A stretch of 52,980 bases of DNA, taken from an uncultured Alphaproteobacteria bacterium (lineage in GTDB: Bacteria > Pseudomonadota > Alphaproteobacteria > RF32 > CAG-239). Positions 40,606 to 51,150 of this stretch are shown here, in pieces; positions within the stretch are counted from its first letter, which is position 1; every line of letters starts with the position of its first letter. The notes beneath the pieces are model-generated. The model was not told the origin of the DNA. It saw nothing but the letters and a program-made list of their open reading frames with translations, and did no database searches. The position numbers and the translations under genes are program-made. The stretch spans positions 1 through 52,980 of the forward strand of contig CALYAY010000011.1 of assembly GCA_944393695.1 (NCBI GenBank), read 5' to 3'.

Positions 40606-41700
40606 GTGGCTGAAGAAAAAGAACAACAAAACACCAATCCCGCTTCTGAAAACACAGCTCCCTCCGGCGCCGAAAACACTTCCGCCAGCTGGACGGATTC
40701 CATCAACGTGCGCGAAACGGAAAACGCTTCCGACAACGAAGCTTCCAAAATCCTCAATCAGGAAGAAATCGACACGTTGTTTGGCTATTCGGGAGATACC
40801 GGACCGGAATATGACAATGTCGGCGTCAAGGCCATTCTCAATTCCAGCATGGTCTCTTACGAACGCCTGCCCATGCTCGACATCGTATTTGACCGCCTCA
40901 TCCGCATCATGGCCACTTCCCTGCGCAACTTCACTCAGGACAACGTTGAAGTCTCGTTGGAAAGCATTGAATCCATGCGCTTCGGCGAATACATCGATTC
41001 GCTCACCCTGCCCACCCTGCTGTCCGTATTTCATGCCGAAGAATGGGACAACTACGGCCTGATTTCCGTAGATTCGGCCCTGGTTTATTCAATTGTCGAC
41101 GTTCTGCTCGGCGGCCGCCGCGGCACTGCCGCCATGCGCATTGAAGGCCGCCCCTACACCACGATTGAGCTTAATCTGGTCAAAGACATGATAGACATCA
41201 TCTTAAACGATCTCTCAACCGCCTTTGACCCGATTACCACCGTCAACTTCACCTATGACCGCACCGAGACCAACCCCCGCTTTGCCGCCATTGCCCGGCT
41301 GTCCAACGCCGTGATTGTCGCCCGCCTGCGGGTTGACATGGAAGACCGCGGCGGCAAGCTTGACCTCATCCTGCCTTACGCCACGCTGGAACCCGTGCGC
41401 GACCTGCTGCTCCAGATGTTCATGGGCGAACGCTACGGCCGCGACACCATCTGGGAAAACCACATGGTGGAAGAACTCTGGAAGACCGAAGTCGAAATCA
41501 AGGCCAGCCTTAAAGAATTAACCGTTGACCTCGGTGAGATTGCCAAATGGGAAAAAGGCTCTTTCCTCGGTTTGGACATGGCTCCTTCCGATGACATCAT
41601 CCTCTGCTGCGGAGATGTCCCGCTGCTGACCGGCACCATGGGGCGCAAAGCGGATAAAATTGTCATAAAAGTAAAAGGAAAGGCGGAAAAAGATGAGTAA
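40606..41700 (+). CDS. fliM: Flagellar motor switch protein FliM
   Basis: A 364-residue protein starting with GTG after AAGGAACC. The N-terminal 50 residues are disordered and end in ILNQEEIDTLFGY, the CheY-binding EIDxL motif. The middle domain (SSMVSYERLPMLDIVFDRLI, YIDSLTLPTLLSVFHAEEW) and C-terminal SPOA domain (EIKASLKELTVDLGEIAKWE) match FliM. It forms the C-ring that sets rotation direction. It overlaps the next gene by 8 nt. Confidence 0.95.
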   Translation: MAEEKEQQNTNPASENTAPSGAENTSASWTDSINVRETENASDNEASKILNQEEIDTLFGYSGDTGPEYDNVGVKAILNSSMVSYERLPMLDIVFDRLIRIMATSLRNFTQDNVEVSLESIESMRFGEYIDSLTLPTLLSVFHAEEWDNYGLISVDSALVYSIVDVLLGGRRGTAAMRIEGRPYTTIELNLVKDMIDIILNDLSTAFDPITTVNFTYDRTETNPRFAAIARLSNAVIVARLRVDMEDRGGKLDLILPYATLEPVRDLLLQMFMGERYGRDTIWENHMVEELWKTEVEIKASLKELTVDLGEIAKWEKGSFLGLDMAPSDDIILCCGDVPLLTGTMGRKADKIVIKVKGKAEKDE

Positions 41701-42160
41701 TTTCGAGCTGATTATCAACCTGTTGGTCATCATTTTACTGATTCCCACATTGATTTACGCCTATCGCCTCAACAAAAACCTGAGCATTTTGCGTCAAAAC
41801 CAGAGCAGCCTGGCCAAACTGGTTCAATCTCTCAACGAAGCCACCATAAAGGCCGAAAATTCCATTCCCAAGCTCAAAACCGCTACACAATCCACTTCCG
41901 GCGAGCTCAAAGAAGTTGTCGACAGTGCCAAAACCCTCAAAGACGACCTGATGTTCATCAACGAACGGGCCGACAATCTGGCCGACCGACTTGAAAACGT
42001 CATCCACAACAGCCGCAGCCTGCCCGAAAACCAGATTGCCCCGGCTTCCGACAAAGAAAACAAAAAAGCAAAAAAATCAGAAAACAGCCCGCTTGATATC
42101 TCGGTATCCCGTTCTGAAGCCGAACTGGAACTCTTAAAAGCCCTGCGCTCCATAAAATAA
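41693..42160 (+). CDS. DUF6468 flagellar-cluster membrane protein
   Basis: A 155-residue protein with one N-terminal membrane helix (LIINLLVIILLIPTLIYAYRL) followed by a long coiled coil (about 30-110). DUF6468 genes are consistently found after fliM in alphaproteobacteria. A structural role at the motor is inferred from that context. Confidence 0.78.
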   Translation: MSNFELIINLLVIILLIPTLIYAYRLNKNLSILRQNQSSLAKLVQSLNEATIKAENSIPKLKTATQSTSGELKEVVDSAKTLKDDLMFINERADNLADRLENVIHNSRSLPENQIAPASDKENKKAKKSENSPLDISVSRSEAELELLKALRSIK

Positions 42161-42180
42161 AGGATAATGGATAAACAACA

Positions 42181-42840
42181 ATGATCTTCAAAAACAAAAT
42201 TCGTATTCTGCCGCTTTTTATCTTTATGGCTGCCCTGACCCTTTCTTTCCGCATGACCCGCATTGTCGGCGACATCAACAACGCCGGCCGCACCGAATTT
42301 TCCCTTGCCGCCAGCCATGCCTACGCCGAAGAAAATCCGTCTCCGGAAACCGCGGCACTCAGCACTGCCCTTGAAAAATCGGGAGCCGTAGCCCTTTCTC
42401 CCTCCGACAAAGGCAACACCTTTTCCCAGTCTGAAATCATCATTTTACAGGAACTTGCCGCCCGTCGCGAAGCTCTGGACATCCGCAGCAAAGAAATAGA
42501 TAAAAAAGCCGTACAGCTCAAAGTCGCCGAAGAAGAAATCGCCAAAAAGCTTGAACAACTTCAGGCCTACGAAAAAAAACTGCGCGACCTCATGCGCGAA
42601 TACACCGCTAAAGAAAAAGAAAAACTTAACGCCCTGGTCAAATTATACACCACCATGAAACCGCGCGATGCCGCCCGCATTTTCAACACGCTGGACTTGG
42701 AACTGACCACGGCTCTCCTGCGCGAAATGAAACCCTCTTCCTCTTCGGCCATCATCTCGCTTATGGATGCTTCAAAAGCCAAAGCCATCACCAACGAGCT
42801 TATCGGTAACAGTCTGACCAACATCGAGGATTCGGAGTGA
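42181..42840 (+). CDS. MotE-like flagellar chaperone (MgtE-N domain)
   Basis: A 219-residue protein with an N-terminal signal/anchor, a coiled coil (about 80-140) and a C-terminal MgtE intracellular-like domain (LVKLYTTMKPRDAARIFNTL, LREMKPSSSSAIISLMDASK). This is the MotE arrangement known from rhizobia, where MotE protects and positions MotC. It ends with GTGA overlapping the next start. Confidence 0.8.
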   Translation: MIFKNKIRILPLFIFMAALTLSFRMTRIVGDINNAGRTEFSLAASHAYAEENPSPETAALSTALEKSGAVALSPSDKGNTFSQSEIIILQELAARREALDIRSKEIDKKAVQLKVAEEEIAKKLEQLQAYEKKLRDLMREYTAKEKEKLNALVKLYTTMKPRDAARIFNTLDLELTTALLREMKPSSSSAIISLMDASKAKAITNELIGNSLTNIEDSE

Positions 42841-45800
42841 ACGGACAAAACAACATAACCCTGAAAAAACTGGCCGGCAGAATAATACTCATTCTTGCCG
42901 CGGTTGTTTTGTTTTGCCCGCCGGCCGGTGCCGCTTTGTCCTTTTTCCGCCAGGGAGACGTTCCCCAGTTTGCCGTCAGCCTGGACAATGACATCGATTA
43001 CGAAATTCAGGAAAAAGGCAAAAACCTGATTCTTTCGTTCAGCCGTCCCGTTGCCGACAGATTCGCCGTCTTACCGGAACAATTTCCCGCACTCTTTGAC
43101 AAACACACCGTTTCTCCCGACGGCAAAACCATCTCTCTGCCCTTAAAACAAGCCGCCAACATCCAAAGCACCCGCCGCAACAACAGCCTTATTCTGAGCT
43201 TTCATTTGCCGCCGGATGCTCAAATACCGCAACACCGTCCCGTTGACATGCCGACGGCCCGGCTTGATTTTGAGCCTTTGCCGGACAGCTCCCGTTTTAT
43301 CATCACTTTTCCTCACCTGCCGGTTTATCGGCTTCGCAACACCGGACAAAACACTGATCTGATTTTGGAACAGCCGTTTCGGATAGAAACCGCCACACTC
43401 AAAAACTATCCCCGGGCAAAAGACGTTTCCTTCCGCATCAGTCCCGATAAAAAATATATTTTAAGCTTTCCCGAACCTCTGGTTCAGTCTTATGAACAAC
43501 CGGACAAAATAATTCTCGACATTGCCCTGCCTGCCCAAAATACGGTTTCTTCCCCGCAACCGGCTCCTGCCGCTCCGGCAGACGTATCCCAAATCCGCAG
43601 TCTGAGCTTTCCCTGGAATATGCCGGTCAACATTGCCGTTTTCCGCCGGGGCGAATATCTCTGGATAATCTTTGACCACACCCACAAATTTGATATTGAC
43701 GAACTGTCTAAAAACGGTGCTCCCCTGGTTGATGAATTGGTGCAACTCCCCTATAGTCAGGCTGCTGTTTTGCGCATGCGCCCGCGCCCGGATGTCAACG
43801 TCAGTCTTCGTCGCGAAGGTTTGCTGTGGATTGTTGACCTCTTTACCGGCCGGGAAGCCCCCGAGGTCAGGGACATTCCCATTTTCACGCAATACGATGC
43901 CATGAATCAGGCTTATCTCTTTGCTCCCACTTCTGCCGCCGGCAAAGTCGTCAATATTTTTGATCCCGAAATCGGTGATCTTTTAAGCATCATCCCGCTT
44001 GATGAAATCGGCAGGGGCATGGTCAACACTTACCGCTACCCCGACATCGATTTCAATGCCACCATCAATGGCATTGCCATCACCCTGAAAGCCGATGATA
44101 TCATCGTTAACCGCGGCAATACCGGCATAACCGTCAGCCGCCCCGACGGCGGATTAAATATTTCGGAAGATCTTGAGCAACTGAAACGCCAGGCCCGTCT
44201 TCAAAGCCGGTCACTCGCCGACGGAAATTTCCTCTCCGGTTATGCCACAGACCTGGACAAACTTCCCTTTAACGAAGCGGTTGAACGCCTGACCGCCGAA
44301 ATCGTTTCCGCTTCGCCTGAAAACCGCGTTCTGGCCCGCCTTAACCTGAGCGAATACTACATTGGCAAAGGCCTCGGTCCGGAAGCTTTTTCCGTCCTGA
44401 ATACCCTGCAAAAAGAAGATGCCCCCGAAGCTCAAAGCGGCAAATTCTATGCCCTGCACGGCATGGCCAACTTCCTGTCTCATCGTTATGACGAGGCTGA
44501 AAAAGACTTTTCTCACCCCACTCTGTCTTCCTCCGACGAAGCTGATTTCTGGCGGGTTTTATCCGCTTCTGCCGAAAATCCCCGGGCGGAAGACAATGCC
44601 TTTCTCCTACCTCACACCCGGTTGTTAAAAGATTATCCGGCAGAAATCCGCCGCCGCATTGCTCTTGTCGGCATTGTGTCGGCACTTGCCGCCCGCGACG
44701 ACCTGTCGGTTCAAAGCTACATTGACATCATCCGCGATGCTCCCAATGACATCAACAAAGCCGCCATAATCAGCTATTATACGGCTCAAAAGCTCAGCAT
44801 CCTCGGCTACCCCCTGAATGCCATTCGTGAATTCCGCAACACCGCCGCCATGCCTTCACAACAATACTCCGCCCTGGCCCGGCGCGAAATTGTTGACCTC
44901 CAACGCAGTTCCAACACCATTTCTCCGGAAAAAGCCATTGCCGAATACGAGAGGCTGCGCTTTGCCTGGCCCGACAAAAAATTCCGCATCAGCCTGCTCA
45001 ATGAACTCACCGACATGTACATTGCCCAAAAAGACTACCGCAATGCCCTGGCTTCTTTGCAGGATCTCCGCAGCACCGTTCCCCCTGAAGAGCAGGAAGA
45101 TGTCACCCGCCGCATGGTCAGCGTCTTTGAAGACTTATATTTAAACAACAATGATGACAAAATGCCTGCCGTAAAATCCCTGGCCTTGTACGGGGATTAC
45201 AAATGGCTGGCCCCGCTCAGCAAAAATTATAATGCCATCGTCCAAAAACTGGCCGACCGCCTGGTTGCTGTTGATTTATTGGAACGCGCCTACCAGCTGC
45301 TTGACACCCAATTGCGCAGCGGCACTCTTTCTCCGCTTGAACGCGGCACCATCGGCACCCGTATGGCTCTCATCAGCCTGTTCAAAAATCAACCTTCCGT
45401 AGCTCTTGATATTTTGGATAAAACCGAAAGCGACGACCTCACCCCCACCATCATTGCCCACCGCCGCATCATCCGGGCCAAGGCTCTTTCTGCCGTCGGC
45501 CGCCCCGATGAAGCACTTGAGCTTCTCAAAGAAGACTACAGCCCCAAAGGCATCATGATAAAAAGCGAAATCTACTGGGACAATGAACAATGGGCCGATG
45601 CCGCCGACACCATCAAATACCTGATAGAAAAACCGACCCCTGACACCCCCTTGTCTCAGGAACAATTGCAGCTGGTTTTGGACTGGGCCACGGCGCTGAA
45701 AAGAGCCGGACGTTCCACGGTCATTGTCCGCCTGCGCAACACCTTTGAACCATACTTCAAAGACACGGCCTATTACAGTGCGTTTAACGTATTGACTGAA

Positions 45801-45932
45801 ACTTTCGAAAACGATAAGATTGACATCAAAGCAATTGACAAAGCCATAAACAACATCGCGGCTTTTCATAACTTTGCCAAACTTTATTCGCAGTCATTGC
45901 AAAACAATACATTAAGCCAGACCATACAATAA
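42837..45932 (+). CDS. Large TPR-like exported protein of the flagellar cluster
   Basis: A 1031-residue protein starting with GTG in a 4-nt overlap. It has an N-terminal membrane/signal segment ([18 protein letters not shown]), a beta-rich first half (about 35-440) and a helical repeat half (about 450-1000) with TPR-like helices (e.g. [20 protein letters not shown]). It is unnamed but recurrent next to motE in alphaproteobacteria. It probably acts in the periplasm at the motor or in exopolymer/adhesion, and is the last flagellar gene before uvrB. Confidence 0.7.
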   Translation: MNGQNNITLKKLAGRIILILAAVVLFCPPAGAALSFFRQGDVPQFAVSLDNDIDYEIQEKGKNLILSFSRPVADRFAVLPEQFPALFDKHTVSPDGKTISLPLKQAANIQSTRRNNSLILSFHLPPDAQIPQHRPVDMPTARLDFEPLPDSSRFIITFPHLPVYRLRNTGQNTDLILEQPFRIETATLKNYPRAKDVSFRISPDKKYILSFPEPLVQSYEQPDKIILDIALPAQNTVSSPQPAPAAPADVSQIRSLSFPWNMPVNIAVFRRGEYLWIIFDHTHKFDIDELSKNGAPLVDELVQLPYSQAAVLRMRPRPDVNVSLRREGLLWIVDLFTGREAPEVRDIPIFTQYDAMNQAYLFAPTSAAGKVVNIFDPEIGDLLSIIPLDEIGRGMVNTYRYPDIDFNATINGIAITLKADDIIVNRGNTGITVSRPDGGLNISEDLEQLKRQARLQSRSLADGNFLSGYATDLDKLPFNEAVERLTAEIVSASPENRVLARLNLSEYYIGKGLGPEAFSVLNTLQKEDAPEAQSGKFYALHGMANFLSHRYDEAEKDFSHPTLSSSDEADFWRVLSASAENPRAEDNAFLLPHTRLLKDYPAEIRRRIALVGIVSALAARDDLSVQSYIDIIRDAPNDINKAAIISYYTAQKLSILGYPLNAIREFRNTAAMPSQQYSALARREIVDLQRSSNTISPEKAIAEYERLRFAWPDKKFRISLLNELTDMYIAQKDYRNALASLQDLRSTVPPEEQEDVTRRMVSVFEDLYLNNNDDKMPAVKSLALYGDYKWLAPLSKNYNAIVQKLADRLVAVDLLERAYQLLDTQLRSGTLSPLERGTIGTRMALISLFKNQPSVALDILDKTESDDLTPTIIAHRRIIRAKALSAVGRPDEALELLKEDYSPKGIMIKSEIYWDNEQWADAADTIKYLIEKPTPDTPLSQEQLQLVLDWATALKRAGRSTVIVRLRNTFEPYFKDTAYYSAFNVLTETFENDKIDIKAIDKAINNIAAFHNFAKLYSQSLQNNTLSQTIQ

Positions 45933-45934
45933 CC

Positions 45935-47929
45935 ATGCACAAAAAACTTTTCAAAATCGAAAGCCCTTTTGCCCCGGCCGGCGATCAGCCTCAAGCCATA
46001 CAGGAACTCTGCAATGGCATTAACAACGGTGCCCGCAGTCAGGTTTTGCTCGGCGTAACCGGTTCCGGCAAAACTTTCACCATGGCCAAAATCATCGAGC
46101 AATGCCAGCGTCCGGCCATGATCATGGCTCCCAACAAAATTCTGGCCGCTCAGCTTTATTCGGAAATGAAAGAATTTTTTCCCAACAATCATGTTGAATA
46201 TTTCGTTTCTTACTATGATTATTACCAGCCGGAAGCCTACGTTCCCAAAACCGACACATATATTGAAAAAGATTCGGCATTAAACGAACAAATTGACCGC
46301 ATGCGCAACGCCGCCACCCGCAACATTCTGGAATACAACGACGTCATCATCATTGCCTCCGTCTCCTGCATTTACGGTTTGGGCGATGTTGAATCCTATG
46401 CCGCCATGACCATAAACCTCCGCGTCGGCGACGACATTGAACCCACCCTGATATACAAGCGCCTGGCCGAGCTTCAATACGAGCGTAACCAGCAAAACTT
46501 TGTGCGTTCCACTTTCCGCGTCAACGGCGATGTCCTTGATATTTTTCCCTCTCACTACGAAGACCGCGCCTGGCGTATATCCTTTTTCGGCAGCGAGATT
46601 GAATCCATCAGCGAATTTGACTCGCTCACCGGCAAAAAGATTCTTGATTTGCCTGAAGTCACCGTCTATCCGGCCAACCACTATGTCACCCCCCGCCCCG
46701 CACTGTCACAGGCCATGGTCGGCATTCGCAAAGAACTGGCCGAACAGCTGGAATATTTCAAAAACAACAATCAGCTTCTTGAAGCCCAACGACTTGAGCA
46801 GCGCACCCGTTTTGATCTTGAAATGCTCGAAACCACCGGTCATTGCAAAGGCATTGAAAACTATTCCCGTTATCTGACCGGACGCAAAGCCGGCGACCCG
46901 CCGCCCACCTTGTTTGAATATCTGCCGCCTGATGCCTTGTTGTTTGTGGATGAAAGCCACATCTCGATTCCCCAAATCGGCGGCATGTTCCGCGGCGACT
47001 TCAACCGCAAGAGCACCCTGGCCCAATACGGCTTCCGCCTGCCTTCCTGCGTTGACAACCGCCCGCTGAAATTTGAAGAATGGAACAAAATGCGCGGACA
47101 GAGCATCTTCGTTTCCGCCACTCCCGGCGACTGGGAACTGCAGCAAAGCGGCGGCACCTTTACCGAACAGGTCATCCGCCCCACCGGCCTGGCAGACCCG
47201 CTGTGCATTGTCCGCCCGGTAGAAAACCAGATTGACGACCTCATGGAGGAATGCCGCAAAACCGCAGCCAAAGGTGAGCGCGTACTGGTCACCACTCTCA
47301 CCAAAAAAATGGCCGAAGACCTGACCGAATACCTGCACGACAACGGCGTAAAAGTCCGCTACCTTCATTCCGACATTGAAACTCTGGAGCGCATCGAAAT
47401 CATCCGCGACCTGCGCCTCGGTGTTTTTGACGTACTTGTCGGCATCAACCTCCTGCGCGAAGGGCTTGATATTCCGGAATGTTCGCTTGTTGCCATTCTC
47501 GACGCCGACAAAGAAGGCTTCCTGCGTTCTGCCCGTTCCCTGATTCAAACCATCGGCCGCGCCGCGCGCAATGCCGAAGGCCGGGTGATTTTATACGCCG
47601 ACCGCATCACCGGTTCAATGAAGGAAGCTCTCGATGAAACCGAACGCCGCCGCGAAAAACAACTCAAATTCAATGCCGAACACGGCATTATTCCCAAAAC
47701 GGTCAAAAAGATTGTCTCCAACGCCCTCACCGACATGACCGAGGCCGACTTTGTCAAAGACGATAAGCTTGGCAAAAAAGAAATCAGCGACATCAAGAAC
47801 ATAGATAAAAAACTTAAAGAATATACCAAAAAGATGAAAGACGCCGCCGCCAACCTCGAATTTGAAGAAGCCGTCATTTATCGTGACAAAATCAAAGAGC
47901 TTGAACAACTGGCCATGAAAAACCTTTAA
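45935..47929 (+). CDS. uvrB: Excinuclease ABC subunit UvrB
   Basis: A 664-residue protein with Walker A GVTGSGKT (40-47), the DNA-clamping beta-hairpin ([20 protein letters not shown]), Walker B LFVDESH, helicase motifs V and VI ([24 protein letters not shown]) and the C-terminal UVR motif ([18 protein letters not shown]). It verifies damage and loads UvrC in nucleotide excision repair. Its stop is immediately followed by the convergent rlmH stop. Confidence 0.98.
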   Translation: MHKKLFKIESPFAPAGDQPQAIQELCNGINNGARSQVLLGVTGSGKTFTMAKIIEQCQRPAMIMAPNKILAAQLYSEMKEFFPNNHVEYFVSYYDYYQPEAYVPKTDTYIEKDSALNEQIDRMRNAATRNILEYNDVIIIASVSCIYGLGDVESYAAMTINLRVGDDIEPTLIYKRLAELQYERNQQNFVRSTFRVNGDVLDIFPSHYEDRAWRISFFGSEIESISEFDSLTGKKILDLPEVTVYPANHYVTPRPALSQAMVGIRKELAEQLEYFKNNNQLLEAQRLEQRTRFDLEMLETTGHCKGIENYSRYLTGRKAGDPPPTLFEYLPPDALLFVDESHISIPQIGGMFRGDFNRKSTLAQYGFRLPSCVDNRPLKFEEWNKMRGQSIFVSATPGDWELQQSGGTFTEQVIRPTGLADPLCIVRPVENQIDDLMEECRKTAAKGERVLVTTLTKKMAEDLTEYLHDNGVKVRYLHSDIETLERIEIIRDLRLGVFDVLVGINLLREGLDIPECSLVAILDADKEGFLRSARSLIQTIGRAARNAEGRVILYADRITGSMKEALDETERRREKQLKFNAEHGIIPKTVKKIVSNALTDMTEADFVKDDKLGKKEISDIKNIDKKLKEYTKKMKDAAANLEFEEAVIYRDKIKELEQLAMKNL

Positions 47930-48370
47930 TTATTCACGATGATACGGATGATGAGCGATAATCGTCTGCGCCCGGTATATCTGTTCGCACAAAACCGCTC
48001 TCATCAGCATATGCGGCAAAGTCAGTTTTCCGAAAGAAAGCAGCAAATCCGCCTTTTCCCGGGTTGAGGGCAGATGTCCGTCCGCTCCGCCGATTAAAAA
48101 ACAGATTTCCGAACATCCGTTCAGCATCCAGTTTTCAAACTTTGCCGCCAATGCCGTGCTTTTCATATTTTCGCCGCGTTCATCCAGCACCACCACCTTG
48201 GCCCCATGCGGAATATTCTCCTGCAAAAACCGGGCTTCCTCTTCCTGTGAAGCATTGTCTTTTTCTTTTATTTCAACTTTCCAGTCCGACCGCTTGACAT
48301 ACTCGGCAATAAGCTGCGCTTCCGGCGAATTTTTTTTGCATTTTCCAATGGCTAAAATCAATATCTTCAT
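47930..48370 (-). CDS. rlmH: 23S rRNA (pseudouridine1915-N3)-methyltransferase RlmH
   Basis: A 146-residue SPOUT methyltransferase. The C-terminal knot is clear (EICFLIGGADGHLP, LLLSFGKLTLPHMLMRAVLC, EQIYRAQTIIAHHPYHRE). It methylates pseudouridine 1915 in helix 69 using SAM. It is slightly shorter than the E. coli enzyme (155). It converges on uvrB without a spacer, so transcripts probably overlap. Confidence 0.95.
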   Translation of the reverse strand: MKILILAIGKCKKNSPEAQLIAEYVKRSDWKVEIKEKDNASQEEEARFLQENIPHGAKVVVLDERGENMKSTALAAKFENWMLNGCSEICFLIGGADGHLPSTREKADLLLSFGKLTLPHMLMRAVLCEQIYRAQTIIAHHPYHRE

Positions 48371-48527
48371 GTTATATCCTCTTTTTTGCCGATTTTAAAT
48401 CACCCGGTCTCAAAGTCAACCCCCTTCCCTCTCTGTCCTCCTCCCCCTCTTTTCCCTCTGTCATCCTCGGGCTTGACCCGAGAAACCAAGCAAAAAAATC
48501 ATCATAATACCCCTCCCTGAAAACTCA

Positions 48528-48651
48528 GGGCTGGAGGCAGAAAATATCTCCGGTGGAGATATTTTCAACGACAGGCGACAGTTTGTTAGCTCATGAGCTA
48601 GCGGCAGCAACGCGAAATGAGCGTTACAAACCGAGTGACCGCAGCGACTTA
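48528..48651. repeat. 124-bp element with perfect hairpin, copy 1
   Basis: It starts GGGCTGGAGGCAG, contains the 12-bp-arm hairpin GAAAATATCTCC/GGAGATATTTTC and TTAGCTCATGAGCTAGC, and ends GACCGCAGCGACTTAG. It lies inside what would otherwise be a short CCCTCC...AGGG hairpin. Confidence 0.88.
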
Positions 48652-48719
48652 GTGTTGCCCCTCCGGCAACACTTACGGAGCCAGAAGGCTGGGGAGGGTT
48701 TCATCTTTCAAATAAAACT

Positions 48720-48812
48720 GTCATCCCTCGTTCAGCGCCAGTCTGAACGTCAAGGGATCTTCAAATTTGTCACCCTCTCATAGATGAGAGGGCCGGGGAG
48801 AGCAAATCCTGC
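48720..48812. repeat. About 100-bp dispersed repeat, copy 3
   Basis: Same element as 35202-35309 and 36019-36127, with one change in the first inverted repeat (CAGTCTGAACG). Confidence 0.9.
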
Positions 48813-48984
48813 CGTACCTTTTTCACCCTCACCCGCGTCACTCCGTTCTGCAACCTCTCCCCTCAAGGGAGAGGTGAAAAAGGGAAACTGTCCTCCTCCC
48901 CCTCTCTTCCCTCCGTCATCCTCGGGTTTAACCCGAGGATCCAGTCAAACCAACTTTCCTATTATCCTCCCCCCTAAATACTTA

Positions 48985-49109
48985 GGGCTGGAGGCAGAAA
49001 ATATCTCCGGTGGAGATATTTTCAACGACAGGCGAGAGTTTGTTAGCTCATAAGCTAGCGGTAGCGACGCAAAATGAGCGTTACAAACCGAGTGACCGCA
49101 GCGACTTAG
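48985..49109. repeat. 124-bp element with perfect hairpin, copy 2
   Basis: About 93 percent identical to copy 1 (48528-48651). Base changes in the central part keep the reading frame open on the plus strand. Confidence 0.88.
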
Positions 49110-49162
49110 CAAACGTAGTGAGCTTAGGAGCCAGAAAGTTAGAGGGGGTTTCAAAAATTCCC

Positions 49163-49396
49163 TCACTTAATCAAAATCTTCACCCGAACCCCATACACCG
49201 ACGCCAACATCAAAAGATGTTTCAGCGAAAACGAACGCCCGTTTTCTATCATCTCAATATGACAGACTGAAATCCCGCAGACCTCCGACACTTCGGGCAG
49301 ACTCAACTCTTTCTTATTACGCAAAAACTTCAAACGAACACCCATATCCCGTTTGATACAAAAAATCCGATATTTTATTTTCTTTTTGGAAACCAT
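49163..49396 (-). CDS. Small HTH (Xre-like) protein, copy 2
   Basis: A 77-residue near-duplicate of the protein at 35430-35663 (differences include RLKFLRNK and VSEVCGIS). The ATG at 49396 follows AAAGGAG. Most differences are conservative, and the leader stems have changed in compensating pairs, so both copies appear to be under selection. It stands alone between repeat clusters. Confidence 0.78.
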   Translation of the reverse strand: MVSKKKIKYRIFCIKRDMGVRLKFLRNKKELSLPEVSEVCGISVCHIEMIENGRSFSLKHLLMLASVYGVRVKILIK

Positions 49397-49597
49397 AACC
49401 CTAAACTCCTTTAATCTGTTAAAAACAAAACCTGCCTCACATAATTGCAAAGCAGGCGGAGCTAACAAACTGTTGTAGTACAGTCACTCATATTCAATAT
49501 ATTCCGAGTACTCCGCCCAAAACAGCGGAGATAAAACTACAAAGGTATTTGTTAGACACCACCGGCGACCTCTCGCCGGCTCTTTCATCATAAAAGA
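49397..49597 (-). promoter_or_regulatory. Structured leader of HTH gene, copy 2 (attenuator-like)
   Basis: Same layout as copy 1. The outer stem is TTTGTTAG (49548-49555) with CTAACAAA (49462-49469) and the inner stem ACTACAA with TTGTAGT. CTCCGC (49525-49530) can pair with GGCGGAG (49511-49517), and CTCCGCCTGC (49452-49461) with either GGCGGAG or GGCAGG (49431-49436), the last followed by TTTTGTTTTT. The first hairpin is the perfect CCGGCGA/TCGCCGG. Confidence 0.6.
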
Positions 49598-49681
49598 ATA
49601 AAACCCAAATGACAAGCACAATTATTCGCCGGCCCCAAACGGATTAAACAACAATATCAAAATAAATTTTAATTTCACATC

Positions 49682-49711
49682 TTGAACAAGCCTGTTTACA
49701 TTCTAAATAAT
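49682..49711 (+). promoter_or_regulatory. Candidate promoter of the polyprenol-kinase-like gene
   Basis: TTGAAC (49682-49687), an 18-nt spacer and AATAAT (49706-49711). Transcription would begin near 49718, after a possible upstream ATG at 49714, which supports the ATG at 49768. Confidence 0.45.
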
Positions 49712-49767
49712 ACATGCTATTAAAAAACCGAACCTTGCGCAAAAAGTTTTTAGCCAAAGGAAAAACA

Positions 49768-50466
49768 ATGTTAAACAAATTTGCCGCTGTTTCAAAATTA
49801 AAGTTTTACAGCCGCCGGTATAAAAATCTCATTTTATCCCTGCAGGAAAACTATCGCAAGCGCCTCAACAAACCTTTTCGCCACGAACTTTACCGCAAGC
49901 TCATTCATCTGAGTTCCCTGTGGATTCCCGCACTCATTTATCTGGCCCGTCCGGGAATAGCCATTGCTTTATTTTCCGTTTTATTGGCCGGAGATGCCCT
50001 GATTGAATACGGCAACTACAAAAAATGGCGCTGGGCCCGCCGCACTTTTGGCCACCTGTTTTACAAAACCCTGCGCAACAAAGAACGCGTTCGCACTCAT
50101 TTTCAGGTAACCGGCTCCATGTATGTCCTGACCGCGGCCATTGTCTGCACCATGCTGTTCAGCAAAGAGGTAGCCGTTGTCGCCCTGAGCATCATGCTGA
50201 TTTCCGACACCTGCGCCGCCCTGTTCGGCCGGGCTTACGGCTTACGCAAACTCTACAAAAACAAATCCCTTGAGGGAACAACCGCCTTCTTTGTCAGTGC
50301 ATTAGGGGTTATGATAATCCTCAATCCGCTCTACCCGGTAACTTATGCCGGCATTATCGCCGCCGCTGCCGCCACCCTTGCGGAAATATATGAAGACAAA
50401 ATCGAAATCGACGATAACCTCTCCATTCCCCTTTTTGTCGGAATCATCCTCTCGATTTTAAATTAA
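49768..50466 (+). CDS. Dolichol-kinase-like / CDP-DAG-synthase-fold membrane protein
   Basis: A 232-residue protein starting at 49768 after AAAGGAAAAACA. It has a conserved N-terminal RKLIHLSSLWIP motif, about six membrane helices, and the SDTCAALFGRAYG and KSLEGTTAFF signatures of the SEC59/DGK1/VTE5 polyprenol or diacylglycerol kinase family that uses CTP. The substrate is unknown; lipid or isoprenoid phosphorylation in the inner membrane is likely. Confidence 0.85.
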   Translation: MLNKFAAVSKLKFYSRRYKNLILSLQENYRKRLNKPFRHELYRKLIHLSSLWIPALIYLARPGIAIALFSVLLAGDALIEYGNYKKWRWARRTFGHLFYKTLRNKERVRTHFQVTGSMYVLTAAIVCTMLFSKEVAVVALSIMLISDTCAALFGRAYGLRKLYKNKSLEGTTAFFVSALGVMIILNPLYPVTYAGIIAAAAATLAEIYEDKIEIDDNLSIPLFVGIILSILN

Positions 50467-50566
50467 TTTTCGATTCGCCGCAGCCAATTACCCTTATTTG
50501 TAAGCCGACAACAGATTGTTTTTGCACAAAATTCAGAAATAAATAGACAAAACATAATTTTTAGTC

Positions 50567-50595
50567 TTGACTTTGTCCAGTGCCTTTGCTATATT
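50567..50595 (+). promoter_or_regulatory. Sigma-70-type promoter
   Basis: TTGACT (50567-50572), a 17-nt spacer and TATATT (50590-50595), upstream of the gene at 50682. Confidence 0.7.
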
Positions 50596-50681
50596 CACTC
50601 TATCAATTTACAATTATCCTAATTATTAACCCGCATATGGGCAAATTCAAATAGCTCCTCTATGCACAAAAACATACCACT

Positions 50682-51050
50682 ATGTGTCAAAAAATTAAAA
50701 AAGATGTTTTCGTTGAGAACTTGTCTGCTGATACCGTAGCCAACAAAACCAAAACCCCGTTTGAAAGAATCTATACGGTGGTTCTGAACAAAAACGCTTC
50801 CGGCAAAGATAAAAAACATATCAAAACCGAGCGTTTCAAAAAAGGCATTCCTTATCTTGTCTGGGCAACCGACATCACCCAAGGAAGCGTCAAAATCAGA
50901 GAAGTGGTCGGCGGCAAAGCTCCGGTAGAAGTCATGACGACAGACTGTCGTTTCACCTCTGCCCCGCAAATTGAAATCGGCGGCCAGCTCTACAACGAAA
51001 AAATAATTAACGGAATATATCACTACCTTCCGTTAAACAAATTTAAATAA
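50682..51050 (+). CDS. Hypothetical protein
   Basis: A 122-residue basic protein (KTPFERIYTVVLNKNASGKD, ERFKKGIPYLVWATDITQ, PQIEIGGQLYNEKIING) without membrane segments or a recognised family. It has its own promoter and is followed by a strong terminator, so it is transcribed alone. No good ribosome site is visible before the ATG. Confidence 0.6.
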   Translation: MCQKIKKDVFVENLSADTVANKTKTPFERIYTVVLNKNASGKDKKHIKTERFKKGIPYLVWATDITQGSVKIREVVGGKAPVEVMTTDCRFTSAPQIEIGGQLYNEKIINGIYHYLPLNKFK

Positions 51051-51104
51051 CCCCAATCTTTGTTGCGCTGTGAAGCGCGTTAAACTCAAATCTAATACCT
51101 GCAG

Positions 51105-51141
51105 AAACACCCGCCGCCTTTCCGCCGCGGGTGTTTTTTTT
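51105..51141 (+). terminator. Rho-independent terminator
   Basis: A ten-base stem AAACACCCGC / GCGGGTGTTT followed by seven T. It ends the gene at 50682-51050 and, in reverse, can end thyA. Confidence 0.88.
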
Positions 51142-51150
51142 ATCCTCCGG

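Larger units (their letters stand above)
48371..49159. repeat. Cluster of palindromic and dispersed repeats, right group
   Basis: 790 bp without a gene. Palindromes TCCTCGGGTTTAACCCGAGGA-type occur at 48461-48489 (degenerate) and 48917-48945. Two copies of a 124-bp element lie at 48528-48651 and 48985-49109, and one copy of the 100-bp repeat at 48720-48812. Short open frames across the elements are not considered genes. Confidence 0.85.

Noticed and set aside
46706..47548. 280-codon open frame opposite uvrB
   Set aside because: Shadow of a highly conserved gene in a GC-richer region; no independent support.
48553..49270. Two similar plus-strand open frames (MEIFSTTG...) in the repeat cluster
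   Set aside because: They are encoded by the 124-bp palindromic elements and adjoining repeats, and lack independent ends; treated as repeats, though the open frame is noted as a property of the element.
49714..49767. Upstream ATG for the polyprenol-kinase-like gene
   Set aside because: It would lie at or before the predicted transcription start; the ATG at 49768 has a good ribosome site.
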